Assembly: GCA_026874595.1 (NCBI GenBank)
Contig: CM049308.1
Coordinates: 41,402,527-41,466,526 of the forward strand
Origin: Sipunculus nudus
Taxonomy: Eukaryota > Annelida > Sipuncula > Golfingiida > Sipunculidae
DNA: 64,000 bases
Direction of reading: 5' to 3'
Below are positions 27,901-36,100 of this stretch, one piece after another. The notes beneath the pieces were generated by a model. The model was given only the letters and a program-made list of their open reading frames with translations. It was not told the origin of the DNA and made no database searches. The first letter of the stretch is position 1, and every line of letters begins with the position of its first letter. A program made the translations under genes and the position numbers.

Positions 27901-30357
27901 CAAATATCACCAAACTTGAACCATTCTAACAAACTTGAGAGAGATTGTTTCTGTAAGATTTTTCACAATAACTAAGACCAAGGCAACTCCTTTCCACTAA
28001 ACCAATCCAGTGGTTTAGTTGATTCCACACAATCTGAGACCAAGTCCAAGTCACTCCAGTCCCAGTCCAAGTCTGAGAACTTGAGGGTTGAGTCTAAGTC
28101 CAAGTCAAAAACATTTATATCTAAATTCAAATTTCATATCATCTTGTGTATTTGTAAGTTTATACATGATTTTTACTTTAATACTGAATAACATTTAACA
28201 TCTCATGCAAAGAATGAGTTTGGTACATAGTATAAACTTGTTTTTGTAATATTATATCGTTAGTTCAAAGATGTCTTTATTGTGGGTTTTCTAAATTGAA
28301 TTCCAGGCCTTACATAACAAATTTTTTTTCTGCTGGACTTGAGATGGACTCAGCCCCATTTCTCCAGTCTTTATGTCAATGCCAGAGTACAAGTCCAAGT
28401 CAAGGACCCTCAAGTCCAAGTCAGAGTCTGAGTCATTAATAAAGTGGACTCAAGTCCAGATTTAAGTCCCATATCCATACCAATCAAACAAACCCAGTTT
28501 GCCAGTATTATGCAATTAGTCTGTCTGACATCTTACTCGATCTACCTGAAGTGTGAAACCACAATCTGTCCTGGCTCAGTATTTATCCTCTGTAACAAGC
28601 TTAGCCCCAGTGAGCATTAATCCACGGGGGCCAAAACATACTGAGTGTGTTGCACTTTGAGTATTGTACTTTTTTTTCAATCTTTGTTCGAGTACATTTC
28701 TGTACATTAGGGTAATTTTTCCACAATTTTTCAGAAAATTTCAACAACAGTAACTTTACACTTGAAAATGAGAATTAAATCTTGCTTTTATAAAATTATT
28801 ACCAAAAAAAAATGTTGAATTTCAGACATTGGGTAGTACAGTAGAGCACTGTTTATCCGAACACCATTTGTAAAGAAATTGTTTATCCGAAAATGAAAAC
28901 TGAGAACCAAAGTTTTTGACATTTTGTCCAAAATCCATACAAAAAAAGGAAAAAAAAGGAAAGATTTTATAAAAGTACATCTTATTTCAAGTAAATGTAC
29001 AGGGATTAACAGAGATAAATAATGCAGTCTGCTTAGTGCACTTGACTGAAGGTAGCAGGTGTGAAAAGCACTGTCACTGGTCCATTATGTGCTCTGGTCA
29101 CCTTTAACTATAGACTGCTGAGGCCGGGATAATTAAGCAAATCAAACAAAATGTTACACATTTTGTTGGAATAACAGAAAAAATAATTTGTGATAGAAAT
29201 GATTGGTTTCAGTGGTCTGTGATTTTTGTTCTGAGAGTGAGCCCAGTAAAAAGTTTGTTTATGTGCAACTTTTATTAACTAAAAATTTCTACTGTCCAGA
29301 TTATTTCTGCAAACAATTGGGGAATTCGGATGGGTCAGAATGATGGCAGATTTCCCATGAATTAAGTACTGGTCATGATTTTACTCTGCTGTTTCACTGT
29401 TTTTAAATATTACTGACCAATGCAGTCATACCAGGGCAAATTTCCTTCACTTGAGGGCAACCTGTTGATAGTAGCAAGACAGACCTGTCTCAAAGATGTG
29501 TTTGCATAAATTGGTGTATATTTTTTATATTCACAACACATTTAATTTCTTTTTAGGTTCTTCATGTCCTCTCACTTGAAAGGTCAGTTACTATAAAGCA
29601 AGACATCTGTCCGCCGAAAGATGTTAACACGTTTTAGGTCCAAGCAGGTCATTTGGGTTCACGACGACCACACAATGATGGTTGGTACCAATTGATTCTG
29701 ATTTTCCAAGACCATCTAGCAACAACTTCAATGTATTTTACATGATAAATTGATTAACTTGATGGAAAACCTGACAAATATGCTAGCTATTGCCTAATTC
29801 AACAATGCTGAATGAAGGAGCATAGCATAGCAAAGCTTAATTTAACTGATAATGTAATTGGAGTAGCTATTGCCCAGGTTTATTTAGGACTATAGCTGTG
29901 CCTTCAGTAATTTGTGTGTGTCACTGAGTGTTTGGTAAAGTCCTGTGCTTGGCAGCAGGTTGGCAATCATGGTAAATCATCTGGAGGCGTTCATCCTAAT
30001 GATCATTTATCCGGGAAAAAAACCTGCCCACTGAGCTTTTCTGTTTTCGGATTAAAGACGCTCCTCTGTATATATTAAGAATAAGTCATTAATTATATTG
30101 TCTTTTAATAATCTGTTATATATAGTCTGTGAGAATAGCCAACGGCTAATGTTTAACTATGTTGTAAAAACGGACATAAAACATAAATTTGTATTTGTAA
30201 ACTGTATTTCACTATTTGTATTTGCATAACTTCAACTTTGATAAGCATAACCCATTAATTTATTACTGCAACGTGGAATCAAAGAATGTTTTTTTTTTTG
30301 TGAGATAGCTTCTTAGCGAAATTTATACTCTCACCTGATTAAACCAACGACTTTCAT
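959..30357 (-). CDS. DPH6: Diphthine--ammonia ligase (DPH6), whole gene, 9 exons
   Basis: Last step of diphthamide synthesis: ATP-dependent amidation of diphthine on elongation factor 2, in the cytosol (family knowledge). Coding exons on the minus strand are 30357-30335, 27192-27101, 23739-23555, 13749-13676, 3627-3509, 1805-1741, 1644-1553, 1210-1123 and a tentative 976-959. Every intron is GT-AG and phases join without a break, giving about 251 aa against about 267 in human. Seen in the translation: N-terminal MKVVGLISGGKDSC with the PP-loop SGGKDS at residues 8-13, GHQIVALANL, DELDSYMYQTVGHHAIDLYAEAM, VGAILSDYQRVRVE, PLAYLWRR, and CGEGGEYETF from residue 195. This is the short animal form; the RidA-like C-terminal domains of yeast Dph6 are absent. 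It is divergently paired with golgin-84. The last exon is uncertain; the rest is firm. Confidence 0.93.
1123..1210 (-). CDS. DPH6: DPH6 exon 8
   Basis: 88 bases after CTCCCAG. Encodes DEAETVIHSDDAFAPVAYLN then LKKLHLEPK. The possible donor GTGGGT follows AAG. If it is not used, translation ends seven codons later (VGSCLQN-I-F then stop), giving an alternative C-terminus. Confidence 0.88.
1553..1644 (-). CDS. DPH6: DPH6 exon 7 (CGEGGEYE block)
   Basis: 92 bases after TTTCACAG; donor GTGAGT sets the end in phase 2. Encodes NVCGEGGEYETFTLDCPLFK then KRLV. CGEGGEYE is the most conserved motif of the ligase outside the PP-loop. Confidence 0.94.
1741..1805 (-). CDS. DPH6: DPH6 exon 6
   Basis: 65 bases after ATTACAG, donor GTAACT. 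Encodes GLTPEKHLGKTIAQIYPHMV then SM (residues 165-186), matching the LD-P-KHLGKT-- segment of animal DPH6. Confidence 0.9.
1811..3508. other. DPH6 intron 5, mostly unassigned
   Basis: AT-rich. The one structure I see is at about 3138-3360, where ACCTAACACCAAAC and ACTGAAAAGTAC near the left recur inverted on the right (GTACTTTTCAGT, GTTTGGTATTTTTAGGT), a possible small MITE. Confidence 0.4.
3509..3627 (-). CDS. DPH6: DPH6 exon 5
   Basis: 119 bases after TTTATAG, donor GTAACC. Encodes CVRLGLTPLAYLWRRDQEEL and then LQEMISCQVHAIIIKVAAIG (to residue 165). The 10-kb intron before it is filled with repeats. Confidence 0.92.
3876..3912. repeat. (CA)n-type microsatellite
   Basis: Imperfect ACAC/ACAA run in DPH6 intron 4. 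Confidence 0.8.
4060..6131 (-). mobile_element. Family A modular repeat (Helentron/pearl-like), two tandem parts
   Basis: Alternating modules ending in GGTGGCGCCACC-like palindromes (near 5531, 5661, 5810), joined by phrases such as ATGCAAAATTTTGGCCCAAT and GAGATATGAGCTTGGATGTC. One terminus at 4956 reads ACTAGAATATGGGTAG followed by an imperfect GTAG...CTAC hairpin. The other, near 6131, reads TTTTGGAGGATACA. 4060-4950 is a second, more decayed part. Assignment to Helentrons is inferred from the CTAGT-type end plus hairpin. Confidence 0.65.
6132..7795 (-). mobile_element. Family B modular repeat array
   Basis: About 345-bp modules, each with the palindrome or variant, GGGGTACTTTGGGGCCCCAT, GGGTAACAGAGACCTAATTT and TGTTAACAGATG. 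A module ends in (ACGG)n-like DNA and the hairpin TAGCTCAGATGACTTACAGT...CTGAGCTA at 7375-7407. A further module ends with GGGACCTATGGGTCA and CTCAGCTGA near 7750-7775. Confidence 0.7.
7796..9640. other. Intronic AT-rich DNA with G-runs
   Basis: I see no gene or recognised repeat. Poly(G) tracts lie at 8743-8762 and about 9571-9590. Confidence 0.5.
9650..11690 (-). mobile_element. Family C modular repeat with direct duplication and (ACGG)n
   Basis: Two long units (about 9656-10860 and 10862-11550) share GACAATGTAAGGGAATACAA, GAGGAATATTTATGGTAAAT and CATCTAACATTATGCC. They are followed by an ACGG tetranucleotide tract (11593-11642) and the same TAGCTCAG..CTGAGCTA hairpin (11659-11692) that ends family B. 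An opposite-strand copy is at 48301. Confidence 0.7.
11593..11642. repeat. (ACGG)n microsatellite
   Basis: GGACGGACGGACGGACGG tract with ACAG variants, directly before the hairpin end of family C. Confidence 0.9.
11691..13507 (-). mobile_element. Family B modular repeat array, second locus
   Basis: About five modules, each opening with TACAGGTGGCGCCACCAG or near variants (11700, 12038, 12475, 12810, 13145). Two microsatellite-plus-hairpin ends lie at 12308-12435 and 13407-13505. Successive blocks are about 340 bp. Confidence 0.75.
12308..12385. repeat. (ACAG/ACGG)n microsatellite
   Basis: GACAGACAGACGGACAGACG pattern; part of the family B end. Reads as a spurious QTDGQTDR protein repeat. 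Confidence 0.9.
13676..13749 (-). CDS. DPH6: DPH6 exon 4
   Basis: 74 bases after TTTGCAG, donor GTAAGT. Encodes HECDIEAVAVGAILSDYQRV then RVEHV (residues 101-125). The VGAILSDYQ block is diagnostic of the family. Confidence 0.92.
13750..15350. other. DPH6 intron 3, unassigned part
   Basis: AT-rich; I see no gene or recognised repeat. Confidence 0.5.
15390..15800. repeat. Family F dispersed repeat, copy 1
   Basis: Shares GTTAACTTTTAATGTTGCCA-like start, ACCAATAGATTATCTTGCC and 'aatgaggt(c)aga-ggtcac' phrases with copies at 46110-46650 and about 60170-60320. Boundaries unknown. Confidence 0.5.
16195..16331. repeat. 137-bp direct repeat, left copy
   Basis: AAAATACTGAATCCTGAATC through ATGAAAGATCAAAAGAAAAC. 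Matches 17192-17328 with few differences. The pair brackets the 24-bp minisatellite. Confidence 0.9.
16336..17174. repeat. 24-bp minisatellite, about 35 copies
   Basis: Unit GAGTCAGTATTATTACACAG plus TATT, with variants such as CATTATTGC. As 24 is a multiple of three and stops are rare in some frames, it produces long false reading frames on both strands (NTDSILCN repeats on minus). Confidence 0.95.
17192..17328. repeat. 137-bp direct repeat, right copy
   Basis: Partner of 16195-16331 in the same orientation. Confidence 0.9.
17534..18348. mobile_element. TA-flanked inverted-repeat transposon (pogo/Tc1-like), non-autonomous
   Basis: Left end TA|CAGTGAAACTCCTACTT, right end AGGAGTTTCACTG|TA. 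The inverted repeat CAGTGAAACTCCT is perfect over 13 bases and the TA pair matches Tc1/mariner/pogo target duplication. 815 bp; no transposase seen. Internal GGACAACTCA motifs recur. Confidence 0.8.
18349..19430. other. DPH6 intron 3, unassigned part
   Basis: No gene or clear repeat seen. Confidence 0.5.
19680..20350. repeat. Degenerate tandem repeats
   Basis: Phrases CACTGAGTGAACTC, TTGACCTGTTGC and GGCAGTCTGCCAAAGCTATA recur at irregular spacing. At 20143-20251 there are five copies of a 22-bp unit with ATGAGGTGATCACATG. Confidence 0.75.
20830..23150 (-). mobile_element. Family D modular repeat
   Basis: Modules near 20850, 21290, 22300 and 22640 share AGGTGGCACCACCAATACCT, TATGACTCATGTGACCAACA, GGACAGATGACTAAGTT and AAGAAGATTTTTAAAG. 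Two module groups end in ATGGGTTAACGTACAGAC followed by AGCTCACAGGTTCAC (21729-21744 and 23131-23146). GACGG-type runs occur before the second end. Confidence 0.7.
23555..23739 (-). CDS. DPH6: DPH6 exon 3
   Basis: 185 bases after TTTACAG; donor GTAGAA. Encodes DELDSYMYQTVGHHAIDLYA and, further on, LPLYRRTIQGSS and EDEVEDLHKLLLSVK (residues 39-100), all close to animal DPH6. Confidence 0.95.
24435..26400 (-). mobile_element. Family A modular repeat, near full length
   Basis: From ACTAGAATATGGGTAGTC (24435) to TTTTGGCGGATACAAT (26400). In between are alternating 'ATGCAAAATTTTGG..GAGATATGAGCTTGGATG' and 'CAAACCACTGCAGAGATATG' modules with palindrome variants (perfect GGTGGCGCCACC at about 25926). 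Compared with the copy at 39512 it is the same element on the other strand. Confidence 0.8.
26514..26918 (+). mobile_element. tRNA-derived SINE, copy 1
   Basis: Head resembles a tRNA: box A TGGTCTAGGGG (26522-26532) and box B GAGTTCGAATCTC (26564-26576). The body has TGCAGGCCTGATGGGG and GTTCCTCAGTGTTATGACCC, and the tail is AAAAAATAAATAAAAAA. It sits in DPH6 intron 2, antisense to the gene. Copy 2 at 35030 shares head and body. Confidence 0.85.
27101..27192 (-). CDS. DPH6: DPH6 exon 2 (PP-loop)
   Basis: 92 bases after TTTCAG, ending CAAAG before GTATGT. It completes SGGKDS and continues CFNLVQCVAEGHQIVALANL. The PP-loop binds ATP pyrophosphate in this family. Confidence 0.93.
27600..27990. 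repeat. Partial family D-like repeat
   Basis: Contains TAGGTGGCACCACCAGTTTT and TCACCAAACTTGAACCATTC, related to family D. Ends unclear. Confidence 0.5.
28010..28470. repeat. Degenerate AAGTCC simple repeat
   Basis: Many copies of CAAGTCCAAGTC-type hexamers at 28040-28110 and 28390-28460, separated by ordinary AT-rich DNA. Confidence 0.65.
28839..30068. mobile_element. TA-flanked inverted-repeat transposon, pogo/Tigger-like
   Basis: Left end TA|CAGTAGAGCACTGTTTATCC, right end (complement) CAGAGGAGCGTCTTTAATCC then GAA, followed by TA. The 23-bp inverted repeat is imperfect. TTTATCCGAA ends are typical of pogo/Tigger elements. 1,230 bp with no transposase frame; in DPH6 intron 1, close to the promoter. 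Confidence 0.7.
30335..30357 (-). CDS. DPH6: DPH6 exon 1 (start codon)
   Basis: 23 coding bases: ATG then KVVGLI plus two bases of Ser8, followed by donor GTGAG. The start is set by the family N-terminus, which begins two to four residues before the PP-loop strand. An overlapping upstream reading frame in another phase (30563-30354) ends across this ATG. Confidence 0.9.
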
Positions 30358-30552
30358 TCTAAAGCTTCACTTCCTCGTGGTCTGTGTATCAAATTTCCTC
30401 TAATTATACGTGAATGTTGTACTGCTGCCACAGTGTTGACAGTTCCAAGCACATGTGTAGTGTGTCCTTCACCTTGACCATCAAAATACGGAAGTGACCT
30501 CTGCGCTTGCGCATTTGCCAGGTCCACGTCGCCATTGAAGTCTTGTTTTGGT
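30358..30552. promoter_or_regulatory. Candidate bidirectional promoter, DPH6 / golgin-84
   Basis: DPH6 starts at 30357 leftward, and a likely golgin-84 leader exon ends at 30552 rightward. Between them are CGGAAGTG (30489-30496, ETS core), TGCGCTTGCGCA (30502-30513, one base off the NRF1 palindrome) and ATGGCGAC on the minus strand (30527-30534, YY1-like). No TATA box is evident. This motif set is typical of housekeeping bidirectional promoters. Transcription start sites are not determined. Confidence 0.6.
30514..30552 (+). other. GOLGA5: Golgin-84 untranslated leader exon, 3' end (inferred)
   Basis: A perfect donor GTAAGT at 30553 sits just downstream of the promoter-like motifs. A matching acceptor (TGTTTCAG) at 32521-32528 precedes the exon with the golgin-84 ATG. 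The leader's 5' end is unknown, so the start given is arbitrary. The ATG exon could instead have its own promoter. Confidence 0.5.
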
Positions 30553-31639
30553 GTAAGTTGCAAACTTAATTATTGTTTCTTGGAGCGGATATTTTACAGC
30601 ACAGCTGCGTCAAAGGAGACCCACAACAGTTCACATGGCCGCCTAACCATTTAAACTCCCCTGACTCTTGTGCGTGCGTAATTCACACTAGTTTTGTTGT
30701 GTTTAAAAATAACGTCAATAGCTCAGTGGAACAGACGTCCAAGTGTAATCACTTGAGTTTTGACAGTGATCATCACACCCCCGTGTAAATAAAGTCATCT
30801 TGTTAGGTAGCTAAATTTGACTAAAATGTTAGAGTACATTTCAGTCACCACCAGACGTAATTACTTCTGTTGGACTTATAAGTTCTGTGTGGTATATTTC
30901 TGTGAAGGGAGAAACTCCACAATAAAAGTGGTAAATGGCAGTGGTATACTGTAAAAGTCACAGGCCCTTGTCATCACCATTGAAACATGTCTAAATGGCC
31001 CCTTTAAAATTCTATAAGGCTATATAGCCTAATACTACTCATAGTAATATTAAGACACAAGGTAAGAAACGACTGTTGGAGGATCATCTGCGACCTGCAG
31101 TATAAATTAACCTTTTCCAACCTACTGATGCAGTGATGGAGTGGAGCTAATTTAGCTCTTGCATGCACATAAAATTAACCGAAATGGTTCTGTCTGACTT
31201 GGAACTAACTTGCATTACGGTCCCTACCCACTTATCATAAGCTGTTTAATCAAGCACCGCGGAGCATTGTGTACTTGTCTTCCCTGCCATTACTGTCAAC
31301 AAGGCTGAGCAGCTTCCGACAAATCAGTGGCACTCTCTTGGGATTTTTTATTATGAATATTATTGAGCCAGCCTATGGAAGTGCTGCTGATACAAAACCT
31401 TGACTCTTCTACAAAACACCCCTAGAGTGTATATGCTCTAGTTTAGATGACCTTTTATACTCAACTAGAGAACGTTCAAACTGTACATTCCACCCCTTGG
31501 ACGGTGTTCATCTTAATTGTTCAACTAAAAGACTACACCACTGAGCCCCACAGTCACACCCCAGTCGCTTTCTCAGATAGGTATATCAATAAAAAAATTC
31601 AAATTTGTGAAAAAAATGCACAATTTGCGTTAACTAGTA

Positions 31640-32265
31640 TTCTGTGAGGCTTACAGCTGACATTTATATTCAGCTGTCAGCAAAATTTGGAAGAGTACCA
31701 CCTAACTTTTTTATGGCTCACATTTATTTATAGCCCAAACATTCAGTTAAATAAGATTTATTTGCCTTACTTACCTGCAGCTAACTTTTATGCTATAGTC
31801 GGTAATAAATGTTTTTTAAATTCACATCCAGGCAAACCAATGAAAAGCCATGAAGCGATAAGCATGGTCAAGAACATTGGAACACGGGTACTGTCCTTGT
31901 CTTTTCAGAACTTCTGAACTACTGCTTTGCACAATAGAAATGTGGAACCCTTGTTAAATATTTCACTCAAAATGTAGAAAAAGGAAAATGGGAATTGTTA
32001 GTGCAATAGGGAAAAAATGGAATAGACAACATTATATATAAAATCAGATAGTTTATAATTTACAGAAAGTAATTCAGCACATTTATTATATGTAACAATG
32101 GATTTCATAAATAGTAATTAACAATTTTCTGTTCCATTATTGAAAAATATCAGTCAGTGATAATAAATGTAGATGAATTGACATCAGTTTTTTAATTATC
32201 TCGACCCACAAAAACCAAGAAAATAAAATCTGACCTAATTATTTCTTAATCTACATATCATGTCA
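31640..32265. mobile_element. Decayed relative of the 36974-38330 element
   Basis: Shares GGAAGAGTACCACC, AACATTGGAACACGGGTAC, CAGAACTTCTGAACTACTGC and the end GAAAATAAAATCTGACCTAA with the later copy. Many CpGs of that copy are TpG or CpA here (TGCACAATAGAAATG against TGCGCGACGGAAATG). The left end is not found. Confidence 0.6.
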
Positions 32266-32528
32266 GTTGAGTGCTGTGATCCATGGTTCCTTTGTTTTGT
32301 ATTTGCCACTTTATTACCAAAGAGGTATTATCCATTTACCAGTAATTGCCAGTGGCATTAGCTGACCTGGCAATTACTGGCTAACTCTGTTTGTTTCTGT
32401 TTTATCACATCTGATAATGTTTCAAATAATGTACCACAAATAGGAAGGTTTTATGTAAAAATTAATATATGGTGATATTCTAGTAAGTATGTGGACTGGT
32501 GTTTAAGATATTTTCCTTAATGTTTCAG

Positions 32529-33134
32529 GTATGGTTAGATTCTTTTACACATATTAGAGGAACAAGTTTGCCTGAACCATGTCATGGCTAACAGGCCTGG
32601 CCAGCCGGGCCGAGGAGATGTTAAACAAGGTGGACCAATCTGCTGCTGTCGCCTTCAACACAGGAGAAGATGACACGCCAGTCAAACCAACATTTGGGAA
32701 AAACCGAGAGACATACACTGGCACACCTCCATCACACCACAGTGTCAGCCGGACTGAATCACCAGGTTTTAACAGCTCAAAAAGTGTGCCTACCAAGCTC
32801 AACAAATTGGGTGATGTATCAAATAAACACTTGAACCAGACCAGTCACTCTGTGTATTCACCAGCACAGGCTAATGTTAAAGCTGCCACAAAATCCAAAA
32901 AGGACAAGGATGAGGAGTTGTTTGAATTTCTGAACAGCAGTGACTCGGGTGAAAGTGTTAACACCAAAGTAAGTGCAATAAAACTCTCTGTAACAAATGG
33001 AAAACATTCTAGACACTCCAGTACATCATCAACTGCTTCAAGTCGGGGACGCAAAACCCCAGACACTAGTGCCATTATTGGTGGTGGGACAACAGAAACG
33101 CTGAATTCAGGAGACACAAATCTGGAGAAATCAG
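32529..33134 (+). CDS. GOLGA5: Golgin-84 first coding exon (5' UTR 32529-32578)
   Basis: Acceptor TTTCAG at 32528; 50 bases of leader, then ACCATGT start at 32579. Encodes residues 1-185: the conserved MSWLTGLASRAEEMLNKVDQ start, a low-complexity Ser/Thr-rich head and DEELFEFLNSSDSGE, then ends in the first base of codon 186. Donor GTATGT. Reading past the donor gives a spurious 220-aa frame. Confidence 0.95.
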
Positions 33135-36100
33135 GTATGTATCTCATGGCAATATGGAAATGTTATTTAGAAAAATTTTTTTATTGTACACATTTTAAAA
33201 ATAGAAAAACATTTGTACCAGGAAGTGTTGTTGACTTTTGATCATTTTAAAAAAAGATTTATAAACATTGGGTAGGCAAAGCTTGAGGGACTTTAGTTCA
33301 TTTTATAAATAGGAAAACATATGGGTTGGCAAAGTTGGAGGGACTTTTGATCATATCTTTACACCCTGGTAACACCCATAGGTTTACATTCTAGGGGGGG
33401 AAGGCAAGTTGTAGAGACGGTCAAGTGGCCATGTTCTCATGGATCCTCCTTGGGGCAGGGTTCAGGCAATAGACATAAGAAAAACCTTGACTTGGCAAAA
33501 ATAAATCAGCCATCCCAGTTAAACCAATGCTAATTATAAAATTAATATCTAAAATAAAGGGTAAAGTATATTAGAAGTAAGGAGGATCAATTAACATCCA
33601 CACCAAGTCACTCTGCAAAATGCATCCTCAGTCATCTGGTATGTCTCTGTGAAGTTTTGTGGAGTAGTTCTAGTTGTTTAAAACATTCAATATACAACTG
33701 AATCACAGAGTGGGATGATAGCATCAAATCCAATAATTAAATCTAACCCTACAGTAATGGTATACCCTTCATATGATACTGATCAGGTACTCAGCCAAGC
33801 CTCAGACTTAACAAGAATCAAACCTTGATCAGTATTTAACCTGAGCCTTAATCTAAAGAGTATCTGATAACTTAGATTTTCCCTATAGTTTAATATCCTA
33901 TACATGAAAGACTGAGACAGTTTACACAAACTATCTTCTTTTATTAACAATTTTAATATCTTTAAATAAGATTAAGCAATATGCAATCAATTTCGATTGC
34001 TGCGAAATTCTCAGTTCATCCTAAATGAATTTTAGGACAGTGATATAACCCACAATATTTAATATCTCAACATTGTCACTCATCGAATAAAACTTTTATA
34101 TTTTTACCATTTATCCAATTTCCCAAACTGCAGACATTAAGCATATTGCCACCCTAACCATGTTTGAATATTTCAGACTTTATTCTCAATGCCAAACAAC
34201 ATGAATTTGTCATTATTGTATCTGCCAAAAGTTTTTTTTGATACTATGTTTTTGACCGGGTTTCGCTGCCACTTCCTCTACAGTGTTTGTTTTGGGAGAA
34301 CTCCTCTGAGACCACTGGACCAAATTTCCAAAACTTGACCCAGTTAACAAAGATCTTACATAGCTCCACAGCTTTTACATATTTGGTGGCCCAACCTACA
34401 AGAATTTTTGCATGGTGTCCCTTCTGTTCATCTGCCTAGGGTATAAATCATATCTCAGCAGTGGTTTGAATTATCCACCTGAAATTTTGTTTATTTATAT
34501 ACATCTTGGACAGCTTTCTCTTTCAGGTGGCACCATCTACAATCATGTTTACATGGCAGGCATTCATGCTAATATGCAACACATCTCACTCTGATTTCCC
34601 CTTGCTACTCAATCCATGCCTCACTTCACCCGTCCCACTGTGATTTTGGCGGATACACATAGTCACTTTTCGACTATCTGTATTCTATTTTAATATTAGT
34701 ATTAATTCACATTTCTCAGTAATATTAATTAAACCACTTTCTTTTAATCATTCGCATTTAAAGTTACCTGTGGATCTGCTTATCCTCATCCTGTGTTAAT
34801 AGCAAACTACCTTAGAAAATAAAACAATCTCTTCTGAAATTTCCCCAAAAAAATATGATTTTGTTACAATATTTTTGTTTCTGAGGCTTCTCTTTAGTGA
34901 TTGAGTATTTTAAATCTTTTTACTTATATTTTACATGGAATCAAATAGCATCGCTACAAGACAAAGAGATAGATATACATGAGGTTGACTGACACAAGTC
35001 TGAAAATTGTAATTTAACTCATGAGAAAGTGCTTCTGCAGTCTGGAAGACTACACAGGACTCAAAGTCGGGAGGTCATGAGTTCAAATCTCAGCCAAGGA
35101 AAAGTGATATTTTTCATGTAGGCCTCCACTCAGGGTGAGCATTCTGCAGGCTTTATGGGGCTGTGCCCTTCAGGTGTGTATGATACAGTGTATCACTATC
35201 AGTCACAATAAAGTGTAGTGGTGGGCCGATCATCAAGTTTTATCGAAAGTCAGTCGCTTTGCTGTCACTTTCAAGTGCCCGATTACCATAGGCAACAATC
35301 GATTACATCATAATCATGATTGCTTTTTCCAGAATGCCTTTATTTTACAGGCAAAAATGTTTGCCCTGTATGAGGGCCAGCAATTAAGTAGATATCCTGG
35401 ATTGTGGTTTAATTCTTGATTATTATAATTGATTAAAATGTTACTTTGTTTAGCATATCTTAGTATAATAGTAATATTAAGAAAATATGAAAAGGCAAAA
35501 TCTTCTATTCTTACTAGACATGCAGGCTAGGTTAAGAAAGTAGGTTCACAGATAACTGCATATTTCTTCACATTTGTCTGAACCGATTAATAACCGATCA
35601 TCGATCCATTTGCTCCAACTGATGATTTATTATGAAAATGGAACTGACTCCCACCACTAATAAAGTGTGTCTTTAGAGGGTTCCTCAGTGTTATGATCCA
35701 GCAATGGGGAAGATGACAGACACCAGGCCTGGGTGACACTAGGATATTAAATAAAATGCTAGGAAGTGAGTGCTGCTGCCCTGTCAGTGTCACATTGTAC
35801 CATGCTGAAGTGGGGCTCTGAAGATGTGTTGTATACCTAGGCAAAGACTCAACATTAAAAAATGGGACCTTCACCCCATAAAAAATTGTTTGAAAAAGTA
35901 ACCTTGGAGAACCAATAGGTTGATAAAATGAGCTGCCAACCTGAGTGTTTCATGAATTTTGTATAAATCAGATGATGCCTGGAACATAAAACCCTGCATA
36001 ACAAAAGTAAACAACATAGGTCTGGCAAACAGTATTGATCTGCATGTGAATTTAAAGTGCACACTACAGGAGTAAATAGGTAGGTTACAAAACCACAGAT

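Noticed and set aside
32554-33147. Antisense frames of 83 and 100 aa
   Set aside because: Shadows of the first golgin-84 coding exon.
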